Part shown: one piece after another, positions 31,388 through 40,446 of the stretch | Layout: each line of letters opens with the position of its first letter | Numbering within the stretch: position 1 is the stretch's first letter | Origin: Reticulitermes speratus | Lineage: Eukaryota > Arthropoda > Insecta > Blattodea > Rhinotermitidae | Assembly (NCBI GenBank): GCA_021186555.1 | Contig: JAJKFL010000005.1 | Location: forward strand, 21,082,635-21,146,634 | DNA: 64,000 bases | Reading direction: 5' to 3' | Program-made: the position numbers and the translations under genes | Notes under the pieces: model-generated | The model's database searches: none | What the model was told of the DNA's origin: nothing | What the model saw: the letters and a program-made list of their open reading frames with translations, nothing else

Positions 31388-31625
31388 GGGGGGGGGGGGG
31401 GGGAGGTATAGCTGCACTCATTCTTAATCTTGGCAGGAAATGGAGTGAGTGGTCAGCTTCATTCCTCAGTCGTTTTATCCTCGGGAAAACAGACACCGCT
31501 AACCCTTGACCAGGAGTTTGGATGGGCCCCAGTTCCGATCTGGAGGTTTTGAAGATGAAAGACTTTTATTGCCCGCGATGGGAATCGAACCACAATTTCT
31601 CCAACGTCACTGCACTGAGTGAGCT
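31388..31625 (-). mobile_element. SINE family B copy with 16-G run at its 3' edge
   Basis: Minus-strand match to the family B body (CCTCTACTCC-like end, AAACGACTGAGGAATGAAGC, TCCTGGTCAAGG), with B-box-like GGTTCGATTCCC (complement of GGGAATCGAACC, about 31580). A run of exactly 16 G occupies 31388-31403. Confidence 0.65.
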
Positions 31626-32350
31626 GTCAAGGCTTCGCCGTTCGACCATGCGCAGCCTAGCTGGGTCAATAAAGCCTTAATAAAACATTGGGCTTGTGAT
31701 TGGTTTAAATTCATTTAGGGAGGCATGTTAGCCATCCTGACGTAGGTCTGTCGTGCTTCTCCTTAGTCTGTGCCGGTAAGTAGCGAGATAGTGGCTACCT
31801 TCAAACGGCAGGACCTCCTCTTTTCTATTGCATAGTAACTTAATGTTTATTTGCCATGTCTTTTGACGTTCCATAACCCTGCAGTTGAAATGGGTCCCTT
31901 ACATAACCTAAGGATCAATAAAACACTTTAGTATTTGTATGTGCTGGAATCTTTTCTTCACTTTCATTTATGAAGACGCCTGTAAAATTGGCAAGGTATC
32001 AACGGCTTTGTTTTCCCTATCGTTAGCATGACTTTACAGTTATACTGTGAGAATGCAGTCCAATTAAACAACTGTCATTTGTTGTACAGTTTTACCTAAC
32101 AGATTACTTGGTAGGCCTATACTTGTTGTATTGCTTTAGAATCCACTTGTACATATACAAATCTACTTTAAATCCACAGACCTGCATTATTCAGGTTTTC
32201 ATGCTGACTGCTTACATAACACGACATTTCATGGGTTCCGCGTGAATTACTTGTCCGTTTCTTAAGTTCACTTTTACTCGACGGGTGGGTTGAATTGCTA
32301 CTTAACACCGAAACTTTGCTGTCTGATTACTATCACTGTAATTTTAGAAA
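31626..32350. other. No recognisable feature
   Basis: Unique-looking sequence without motifs. Confidence 0.45.
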
Positions 32351-32358
32351 GGATGAAT

Positions 32359-32582
32359 CAGTGGCGTAGATAAAACCCCCCCAGACTCCACTCTACGCGA
32401 AACCCGTGGGTTAGGGGGGGGGGGCCAAAAGTACACAACTTTTAAATTTGTTCTCAGTTCTTTCAAACTGAATTCCTTTTTTTTTTTACACCGTGATAGA
32501 TTTTGGAGTAACTGCGTTAATAATTATAGGTGGCTCTCGTTTATCGACTTTCAGAAGTCTTCCAGTTGTTACTACGCCACTG
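32359..32582. mobile_element. Non-autonomous hAT-like element
   Basis: A 224-bp element beginning CAGTGGCGTAGATAAAAC and ending in the complement of CAGTGGCGTAGTAAC. Flanks GGATGAAT (32351-32358) and GCATGAAT (32583-32590) match at 7 of 8. The interior contains C7 and G11 runs (G at 32414-32424), as does the element at 2282-2549, which has a related GGCGTAACT-type terminus. Confidence 0.75.
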
Positions 32583-32619
32583 GCATGAATGGTGAATACG
32601 TGGTAGGCTACCTAACCAA

Positions 32620-32706
32620 ATGGCCTGCGCTGTTCATAGTGAATAAGGTCTTAGACCGAGATAACCCTTGGGTCGCAGATTCGAATCCCGCCTAGTTTGT
32701 GGATAT
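32620..32706 (+). mobile_element. tRNA-like SINE head, possible
   Basis: Contains GATTCGAATCCCGCC near 32680 as a B box and GGTCTTAGACC upstream, followed by a T-rich stretch. No body match to families A-D. Confidence 0.35.
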
Positions 32707-32884
32707 TTTTTATGCTCGTTTCATTAATATCTTATCCACCGTCACAATTAGGAACAGTAAGAATAGTCCCCAACCTGCGAGTACTGCCACGTGCTATCTT
32801 TCTTGTAAACAGAACACTTTGGGGCTAAGGAGTCAGTAAATGATTTCAAAAGTTGACTGTGTCTGGGAAATAAAAAAACAGTTG

Positions 32885-33120
32885 CGTGATTTCAGGCTTC
32901 CGCCGTAGTGTAAATGAGATCTACGCTCTTTTGGGATTTCACGCAGCGTAGAATGACAGTATCTTACCGACGTTTCGGGACAACCTATCTATCCCATCTT
33001 CAAGGGTCAAGGACCAAGACTGCCTGACCCTTGAAGATAGGGCTGATAGATTGTCCCGAAACGTCGGTAAGAAACTACCACTGTACGCTGCGTAAGATCC
33101 AAAAGAATAGCAGATCTCAA
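32885..33120. mobile_element. Foldback element, ~95-bp arms
   Basis: Second member of the family at 27372-27618. Arms run about 32915-33007 and 33022-33118, with blocks GATCTRCKCT, ACGCAGCGTA, CTTACCGACGTTTCGGGACA and CTTCAAGGGTCA complementary between them. The outer left segment GATTTCAGGCTTCCGCCG is shared with the first member. Confidence 0.85.
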
Positions 33121-33850
33121 TAAGACGTTCCGTTAGCACTCCAGCAAAGGATTACGTATTTCTTTTTAATGATTGATACATATGATGGAAAGTAGTTTCA
33201 AAAAGGATGCACTCGGATCATTTGCCTGAACGAATTGGAGAAAGTTGCTAATAAGTTAAGATAGCAGGCCTCCGGGCTGAAAGTCCAGCTCGGCACCGCG
33301 AATAGTCACACTCGTGTAATAATAAGAATTCATTACTTTCCATTGTATGAAATTTATTTTAATGTTTCAGGGACTTGCGATTTTCTGCTGTGACATATCT
33401 TGAAAGAAAGTAGCCCAAGGAACACAGTGTATTTTCGTTTCTGTCATTTTCTGCCACGTTACATAAGCTTATATTGTAATATTTCTATACGCATCGTTAA
33501 ATTGGTTCATATGCTCACTTTCGCAATTATTTTACGTCCTGAAGTATACATGCTGTTTATTTGTGACTTACAGATATTTTGGAATAGGCCGGACGGCCTT
33601 CATTCGAATTTCTATATGACGATGAAATTGTCTCTTCATCTTCACTTCCATACCGAACCTCAAGACACCCAGCCTCTAACCCAACTAACACAGGAGGGCC
33701 ATTTACCAGAAGTTTAAGTGGCAAGATTTTGAGGCTGTCCAATCACTTTCATGTAGTCCCGCGGTTTAAAATATGCGGAACGTTGACTCCACGCCCTTAA
33801 AATAAATTGTTTTAAATGAGTCTAGAGAACACGAATTAACATTCCTTCAA
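33121..33850. other. No recognisable feature
   Basis: Open frame 33400-33717 has no domain. Nothing repeated here. Confidence 0.45.
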
Positions 33851-33910
33851 ACGTTGCCAAAATTAATGGTTGTAATAACCTATATATAACTAATAATAAG
33901 TTTTTAAACT

Positions 33911-34240
33911 TTGGTCTACCCCTTAACCTGTCCTGAATGTGCAAAACGATATGTCGGACAAACCGGTAGTAACTTTGTAACTCGATTTGGCGAATATGTG
34001 CAAGAATTTCTTATTAACACTTGTAATTCAAATTTTTCTCAATACTTACTCGAAAACCAACATTCTATATGCACAATTGATAATACTGTGGAAGTCTTGT
34101 ACACCGCAAAAAGGGGGGGGGGGCTCGCCTTAACACTGTCGATAAGTTTTATATTTATAAAGAAATTGGAACAACAACCAACTCAACGATCAATACACGG
34201 TTCAGTCCAATGCTATTTTCAAGGCCATACTACAACATGA
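33911..34240 (+). pseudogene. Penelope-type GIY-YIG endonuclease remnant
   Basis: The start L-V-Y-P-L-T-C-P-E-C-A-K-R-Y-V-G-Q-T-G corresponds to the GIY and YIG halves with the C-x-x-C pair found in Penelope endonucleases. T-R-F-G-E-Y-V-Q-E-F follows with the conserved arginine, then N-S-N-F-S-Q-Y-L-L-E-N-Q-H-S. After residue ~70 an 11-G run (34113-34123) shifts the frame; in another frame the family's H-L-N-T-V-D-K-F-Y-I-Y block continues. The first codon is TTG, not a true start. Dead copy. Confidence 0.8.
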
Positions 34241-34776
34241 TTCATATGACAACCGCCTTCAAACTTCAAATAATTCAGTACGCCTTTGATCTGTGTACGG
34301 TGCGCATGCACCATGTTACCTGCGTAACATTATCCGCCGAAAGCATGTAAGTCTTGCTACGTAACTATCCTCTAATCATTTCACTAACCTTATAAAAATC
34401 TGATATTTTCTACTCAGAATTTTTAATTCCGGTCCGATTTTATATATTTTTTCTTTTCATTAGATTCTGTTACTCATATCCAATTTAATGCGTTTCAGAG
34501 AATCGTTTTGTGCTTAATTTTGAGTAACCCAACATATTTATCATCGCCAAAGAAATTTGAAAAATGCATTTAGGTCTACATAAAATAGAGACTGAAAAAC
34601 CAGCGTGATTTTTAAAAGAAGTATCAATTCTAAATGGTCGTTTGCATCACATTTCAGTAACAGTTTTATCTCATGTTCCGGCAAAAACTGGGTTCAAAAT
34701 ATTCTTTAAGCTTTACTTATGCATTTTGTAAAAGAATGATATCTCAGTCGCACTAACATAGTTTTATTGTTAAGTG

Positions 34777-35497
34777 AAATTGGAAGGCGCTATGGAATGG
34801 AAATGAATGTGGAAGAAACTAAGGTAATGAGAATCTGAAGGCAACCAACCCCAATTAAAATTATGATAGATCAAAAGCAATTGGAGAATGTGGAATATTT
34901 CAGTTATTTGGGTAGCATGATAACAAATGATGCAAGGTGTACACGTGAAATTAAATCCAGAATTGCCATTGCTAAAGCAGCATTCAACAAGAAGAAGAAA
35001 TTTTTCACCAGCAAACTGGACTTAAATTTAAGAAACTAGTAAAGTGCTACATTTGGAGCATAGCTTTGTATGGTGCTGAAACGTGGACACCTCGGAAAAT
35101 AGATCAGAAGTATGTGGAAAGTTTTGAAATGTGGTGCTGGAGAAGAATGGAGAAGATCAGTTGGACCGATCGTGTGAGAAATGAAGAAGTATTACGTAGA
35201 GTCAAGGAGGAGAGGAATATCCTACCTACAATAACAAGGAGAAAGGCTAACTGGATTGGTCACATCTTGCGTAGGAGCTGCCTTCTAAAACACGTGATTG
35301 AAGGAAAGTTAGAGGGAAGGATAGAAATGAAGGGAAGACGAGGGATAAGACGTAAGCGCTACTGAATGGCCTTAAGGAAAAGAGAAGATACTGGAAATTG
35401 AAAGAGGAAGCACTAGATCGCACCCTGTGGAGAACTCGCTTTGGAAGAGGCTACGGACCTGTCGTAAGACAGACTACAGAATGAATGAATACATCAT
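34777..35497 (+). mobile_element. LINE family 1, 3' fragment
   Basis: Matches the reverse complement of 22386-23100 closely, from the block after the RT catalytic motif to the GAATGAAT tail. Compared with that copy it carries a nonsense change near 34837, a 4-base deletion near 35033 and a one-base loss near 35358. It lies inside the Penelope-like element's 3' region. Confidence 0.88.
35066..35365 (+). pseudogene. LINE family 1 C-terminal domain remnant
   Basis: A 99-codon frame with Y-G-A-E-T-W-T-P-R-K, W-C-W-R-R-M-E-K-I-S-W-T-D-R and W-I-G-H-I-L-R-R. It is cut on both sides by the deletions noted for the host fragment and ends in an out-of-frame R-R-K-R-Y. Very similar to 131-649. Confidence 0.85.
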
Positions 35498-35640
35498 ATT
35501 CTCAATATGTTATTAGTAAGAGTATCTGATGATGGCCACGTAAGGCAGAAACGTGTAGTACAGTCGACATTAAATAATTTTGTCAACGTTTAGTTGTGAC
35601 TGACGGTTTCCTTTCTCCTTATTTATAAGAATAATTTAAT

Positions 35641-36089
35641 TAAAAGTTTCCGAATTCGAGCAGAAGCGTTTAAGTAATATTAAAATAAACTATGATATTA
35701 AGTATGATATCTGAAATTGTCTGTTCTTATATCCGACGCTGCTTGGTATCCTTATAAAACCTTCTGTGGTTCCATTTTTAAGTGAAGACAATTTATGATG
35801 AAACTCGCTTGACTAGCTCTTTAGAGATGTCTACGAAATACAGCCGTCGGCACTTCGGTACGCTGCAGCCTACGAAATGTCCATCGTGGTGCAGTATATG
35901 TAAAAACATGGCTGTCGGCTAAGAAATATTTGAAGCCTTTCACTTCTCAACGATGGCCGTCTTGAGACGGACAGGTACTCCTTTGATGATGTAGTGTTCC
36001 TTTATTTGCCCTGGTTCTGACTGTACGCTGTACACCTGTTCCCAGTTAGCCTTGTAAATATTGCGAGATTGAGGGTCGGGCAGCGACGC
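35641..36089. other. No recognisable feature
   Basis: Spacer; no motif seen. Confidence 0.45.
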
Positions 36090-36095
36090 TGGTGA

Positions 36096-36185
36096 AGATT
36101 CTGGTCTTCTGGGATATGACGCCGTATAGATTATAAGTAGGTACGAATATGCACGGCGTCAAATGCCACAAGACTGGAATCTCAT
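36096..36185. repeat. Foldback-family end fragment
   Basis: CTTCTGGGATATGACGCCGT matches the outer arm of 26500-26682, followed by ATAAGTAGGTAC; only one arm is present, so this is a solo end. Confidence 0.55.
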
Positions 36186-36564
36186 GAATGTTGCTTCTGC
36201 TTGCATTACAGTTTTCAGTTACAGGCAACATTCACTTGATTGTCGTCATTCCACGTTCTGGATTACAGAAGAGTTTACGTCACATTCACATAATGCTGCA
36301 TATTAGGGCATTTAATACGGGTGAATTTCTGAACCTTGTCTATCGTCTTATTTTTCCGAACTGAACACATTGTTTCTGGAGCTAGATTTGTTTCCCACCT
36401 CAGTTCAATAGATAGGGATGTGCCTATTCAGCTGAGTCCTACAGACCGAGTTAATATCGATCATTGGACCAGCGTACGTATGTACGTGTTTGCTTGTATA
36501 TAAAAATGGTGTTTATCAGTCCTTCCATGTTGTAATGTTTTTCATTTTACGACTTCGCATTGTG

Positions 36565-36795
36565 GGCTGCTCAGTCAGTACAGTGATTGCCTCACCGATA
36601 TACTGGGTTCCGTTTCCGTCAGGACCAGAGTTCTTTCACTTCACCACAATATCCAGGCCGTCTCAGGCGCACATATCTTCCTATCTAGCGGGTACATGAG
36701 GTTCTCTTCTGGCTGTGACATAGCCGGACGTGAAGCTGACCGCTCTTCTCTATCCATTGCCGAAGTTAAGAATACGTGGGGCTGTACCTCCTCTT
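36565..36795 (+). mobile_element. SINE family B copy, degenerate
   Basis: Body landmarks of family B (CCAGAGTTCTTTCACTT, ACGTGAAGCTGACC, GTTAAGAATACGTGG, GCTGTACCTCC) with a heavily changed head. Confidence 0.6.
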
Positions 36796-38028
36796 TCCAT
36801 AAGTCTTATGATATGCTGTTTAATTATGCAAAAGAAAACTTTACCATTTATACAGAACGAAATAACTCACTGTCGTTGCATAAGCCAAAGGTTCAGCAAG
36901 CTAAAGGACACGATCCTGCTGAAATTTTATTCACCTCCGTTTCCCTGTGATCAATCTTAAATTTTTCCTCTCATTTTCTTGATGATTTTCTAAGAAGAAT
37001 CATTATACTCGTAGATGCGTTCTTTGTTTCCCCCCATTGCATCTTCAGTCCCAGTCCATCGCAGGCTCCTATATTTCTTTACCGTAAGTATGCGATGTGA
37101 CTTGTACATATCATGTTTCTTTTTGTGTATCCAATGACATAACTGACTCCCTTTCTTTGCACTTAGGCCCAAATATTTTTCTGAGCAGTTCTTTCTTAAT
37201 TGCAAACCGAAAGGGAACGTTACACAAGCTTGCAAAATGACCAACGGTGTATCCTTCTCTGAATTTCGCCACGAGACTTGTAGTTTGTACGGAACTTCAG
37301 CAAGTTAGCAAAACTGTACATAACCATTAATAAGTGGCCATTGACAATATGGTACAGAGATATTAAAATTACTTACGCAAAATTAATGTAGGTGTATGTA
37401 ACAAATGCAGTGAGATATGAAAAAGAATGATTTAGCAGCAATGTAGGGAACAAACAGCAGCACAAGCACACGAGATGACAAAACAGGCCTTAGCATTATC
37501 TCTGTGTTGTTACTACACATCTTGAACTGCTCTTACGTCATTTTTAGAAAAGCATTTTATTTCAAACTGTTGCGACATAGACACTTAATGGCTTACTGGT
37601 TGAGAACCATTTTGTTAAATAAAGAATGCACATGAAATATTTTGCTGCACAATTGTGGAGGTTTGGGGGAAATATGTGTAATTCATACGCCATTGTCTGA
37701 GAATCGTGAATTTCCCATGCTCTGTGTTCTCTGATTGCCTGCGCAAGCTGCAACTTGTGCCGTGATTTCAACTACGTTCCCAGACATTAATTTTTGGCAT
37801 GTAGGCGCGCTCCATATTCGATGCCTTTTAACGTAGTTCGTGTTTAGTTCTTGTATGGCCTGTTCTTAATGTTTCAGATCGAGATGGTTTTTGTGATAGA
37901 TATAAAGTGTGACCCAAAATTCTGTCAACCGATTAGTAAAATATACACTAAAATACTCACAACACTCAGTCCAACAAAATAACGCTATATTTTTCCCAGA
38001 GGTTTTGTATTACAATATCACGTTGAAC
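36796..38028. other. No recognisable gene
   Basis: Open frames at 36990-37244 and 37562-37771 (minus) lack domains. Nothing repeated. Confidence 0.45.
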
Positions 38029-38072
38029 ATTCCTATAAGTTTCGATCCCTTATGGGATCATCATCAGGAAAT
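38029..38072 (-). ncRNA. Hammerhead-ribozyme-like core, best candidate
   Basis: Minus strand: ATTTC then CTGATGA, one U, a perfect 6-bp stem GATCCC/GGGATC with an ATAA loop, GAAA, a short CTTATA and GGAAT. GGAAT can pair with ATTTC just before the core (with one G-U), forming stem I of 5 bp, and the junction before GGAAT is a UA, an allowed cleavage position. The extra U next to stem II and the 1-bp stem III are deviations. The surrounding sequence looks like a Penelope-type terminal region but no coding part is left. Confidence 0.4.
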
Positions 38073-38544
38073 CACATTAAAGTAACACTTTACAAAACCG
38101 AACTAGCAATCCATGTACACAATAAAGAGATGTAAATATGTCAACCAGTTAAAATGTAAGCGTTTGTTCATAGTGAATGGATCCTGGTATACAGTGTTTT
38201 TGAGACAGCCTACGTATTAAAGGAAGGATAAGACCTTACGGGCTTATTCTTGTAGATATAAAAGCCATAACTGGAGTCACAATACTAAACTCAGGCTCAT
38301 ACAGAGGTATATAAATGTATATGTGTTTATCTCCTTTTCATTAAATCATTCAAATGTCAAATTCCTTATGCCGTTTCATGTTTGTTATTTGACACCCGTC
38401 TTTATTTCCGACTCCTGGGGATCGCGAAACAAATCTATTGGCCTAATCTGGGTCGCGGCTCAAGAAGGGTAGACAACACTTCTCTAGTCTCTATGTTTGC
38501 TCCAGTCAGGGCTTCCTAAAGTACTGTGTCTTGTTGAAAATTGT
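38073..38544. other. No gene; possible hAT-type scrap
   Basis: 38415-38490 contains GGGTCGCGGCTCAAGAAGG-type text reminiscent of hAT termini, but no inverted partner or target duplication. Confidence 0.3.
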
Positions 38545-38830
38545 CGTCTTCTGAGATATGATGCTGTATAGATTGGTGTACAATGGGCACCGGGTCTGTT
38601 TCCCGGGGGTAAAGCGGCCGGGGCGTGGCGTTAACCACCCACCCCCATCTAACGCCGAGATTAAAGATAGAGTAGAGCTATACCTCTACTCCCCCGATGT
38701 TTCGGAGAAGCATATTACCTGAGAAGAGTGTTTTATTGGCCTGTTTTGAAGATAAAGGCAACACTATCGTCCGCAACGTTGGTACTTACATATACCAATC
38801 TTCCCGACGTCATATCCCAGGAGACGGCGA
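38545..38830. mobile_element. Foldback element split by a SINE fragment
   Basis: Left end CTTCTGAGATATGATGCTGTATAG at 38548-38571 and right end, the complement of CTCCTGGGATATGACGTCGG near 38809-38828, are the outer arms of the 26500-26682 family. Between them lies SINE family B sequence (38584-38700), so the SINE sits inside the older foldback element. Confidence 0.65.
38584..38700 (+). mobile_element. SINE family B, 5'-truncated fragment
   Basis: Starts at GGCACCGGGTCTGTTTCCCG and runs through AAAGCGGCCGGGGCGTGG and GAGTAGAGCTATACCTCTAC, the family's 3' half. No tRNA-like head. Confidence 0.8.
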
Positions 38831-39270
38831 CCTGCATTGACAGCTGTAAGAACCTCACCTCATTTCTTTGGATTGTTGTAGCTTATGTTTGTAATGACCA
38901 ACAGTACGGACAGCTGCTAACTGCTGCGAAGACGCCTTTTGACTGGGGGATTTCACGAATTATATTCGGGAGCATGTACCGTAGCTGAACTCACCAGTCA
39001 ATTGGGACTTGAGACGCAGTGTTAAGGAATAATGTATTCCACAATCAGGTATCGGACTCTGTTGAATAGGTATTATGAGTGGACGCAGTGCTGAAGGAGT
39101 AGCAGATCAGTACCCTAGAGTAATTTTTGATTAGTTAAGCGAACCGAATTTATCACGTGCATTAAAATTACAATTATACAGTGTTTTGCTAGACACAAAT
39201 ATACAGTTGTTAAGTGGTCTTGAGTCGTGTGCATGTCACATTCCGCTGTAGAATTATAATAGTGGTGGTA
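38831..39270. other. No recognisable feature
   Basis: Short spacer; no motif. Confidence 0.45.
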
Positions 39271-39281
39271 ATATCCGGGCG

Positions 39282-39547
39282 GCCGATCCCAGTGGCCGTG
39301 CGGTCTAAGGCGTGGGTCTTCGGCCGTTCGCTTACTAGGATCGTGGGTTCGAATCCCACCGGGGGGCATGGATGTCTGTCTCTTGTGAGTGTTGTGTGTT
39401 GTCAGGTAGAGGTCTCTGCGACGAGCTGGTCCCTCGTCCAGAGGAGTCCTACCGACTGTGGTGTGTCTCAAATGTGTGTGATCATGAAACCTCGACGAAA
39501 CGAGGAGGCCCAGGCCCATATAGGGCTGTCGAGCCATAGAAAAAAAG
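39282..39547 (+). mobile_element. SINE family A, full-length copy
   Basis: Best copy of the family: A-box-like GTGGCCGTGCGG, B box GGGTTCGAATCCC (39344-39356), body, and an A-run at 39540-39546. An exact 11-bp duplication ATATCCGGGCG flanks it (39271-39281 and 39548-39558). The minus-strand frame 39115-39597 with its leucine run is only this SINE plus the neighbouring trinucleotide repeat. Confidence 0.92.
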
Positions 39548-39559
39548 ATATCCGGGCGA

Positions 39560-39590
39560 GGTAGTAGTAGTAGTAGTAGTAGTAGTAATG
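39560..39590. repeat. (GTA)n microsatellite
   Basis: About nine GTA units immediately after the SINE's right target duplication. Confidence 0.9.
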
Positions 39591-39833
39591 TTTTCATAGT
39601 GATTCATAGTTAATCTTTCTTATTCCTAGGTATTTTTACGACCACCCTATAAGGGTCATTAAAAAAGAAACGCTGCCCTACTCCTTGCCCAGAATGTCAC
39701 GAATTTTCTACACTAGGAGCCGTGTGGTTTCTCAGTAGATCCTACTAGGTTCCATGGCTAAATTCACCAATTGCTGATTTTATTACCGGCGCTAAATTTT
39801 CTATTAAATTTATGAGTCTGGTAAAGAAACCTG

Positions 39834-39988
39834 TCTTAAACGGAACCTAGGCATAACGGAAACCTGTCATTAGCGGAAACAGTTTTACAGTCCTTGGGAT
39901 CCAACTTCAAGTACCTGTATAAAATTGAACCTGTCTGCAACGGAAAAATTTCGGTCCCTTGCCGTTCCGTAATAGGCAGGTTTCACTG
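39834..39988. mobile_element. Tigger-like MITE, second copy
   Basis: Same family as 12574-12725: AAACCTGTCTTAAACGGA at the left, TTTCACTG at the right, and internal TTTTACAGTCC...ACTTCAAGTA shared. Left terminal bases and the right TA are mutated. Confidence 0.65.
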
Positions 39989-40114
39989 TTTTTAAACATT
40001 ATTCTGCAGAGGCTGAGGACAACAACAACATATCTGTACGTATAGCCGACCTCCGGTTCAAGACTCGAACCTAGTCCTTTTGCATATGAAGCACTCAACC
40101 GCAGTATCTTATAA
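39989..40114. other. Spacer
   Basis: No motif seen. Confidence 0.4.
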
Positions 40115-40359
40115 TTTTGAAGAGTTTTATTTAACGACGCTCTCAGTTGCTAAGGTTATATGGTTATGGCCATAGATGACTTAATGAGTGTGGAACATTG
40201 GTGGAATGATGATGACAGGGGAAAACCAAAATACTTTGAGGAAAACCTATCCCTGTGCCAATTTGTCCATCACAGATCCCACACGGACAGGTATGGAATT
40301 TAACGCAGGACTTTACGGTGACAGGCCTGCGATTAACCGCCTGAGCCATCTCAAGGCCA
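40115..40359 (-). mobile_element. SINE family D copy
   Basis: Minus strand begins GGCCTTGAGATGGCTCAGGC (A box region), B box degenerate, body GTGTGGGATCTGTGATGGAC...TTTTCCCCTGTC and 3' end AGCGTCGTTAAATAAAAC. Copies at 55243-55430 (minus) and 57643-57873 (plus) confirm the family. Confidence 0.85.
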
Positions 40360-40373
40360 AATGTCCGATAATT

Positions 40374-40446
40374 CATTCATTCTGTAGTCTGTTTTACGAC
40401 AGATCCGCAGCCTCTTCCAAGGCTAGTTGTCCACTGACTGTGATTT
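40374..40446 (-). mobile_element. LINE family 1, extreme 3' fragment
   Basis: Only the last ~70 bases: on the minus strand GGAAGAGGCTGCGGATCTG...CAGACTACAGAATGAATGAAT. Reading along the minus strand, the SINE family D copy begins about 15 bases after its tail. Confidence 0.85.

Larger units (their letters stand above)
33851..35640 (+). mobile_element. Penelope-like element relic interrupted by a LINE
   Basis: The 5'-truncated 3' part of a Penelope-like retroelement: GIY-YIG endonuclease (33911-34240), a long 3' untranslated part, and after the LINE insert (34777-35497) a terminal segment with CTGATGATGG and GAAACGTGT (35526-35552) and GTTTAGTTGTGACTGACGGT, typical of Penelope-type 3' ends. 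That the two flanks belong to one element is inference; the 5' reverse transcriptase is missing. Confidence 0.55.

Noticed and set aside
38415..38490. hAT terminus-like text
   Set aside because: Only one loose end and no target duplication.
39344..39356. tRNA gene
   Set aside because: The perfect B box belongs to a SINE head; a cloverleaf with paired acceptor stem cannot be formed and the body continues for 200 bases. The same applies to heads at 4486, 20168, 45756 and 55430.
39115..39597. 160-codon minus-strand frame starting with a leucine-rich, signal-peptide-like run
   Set aside because: The leucines come from the (GTA)n repeat read in antisense and the rest from SINE family A.
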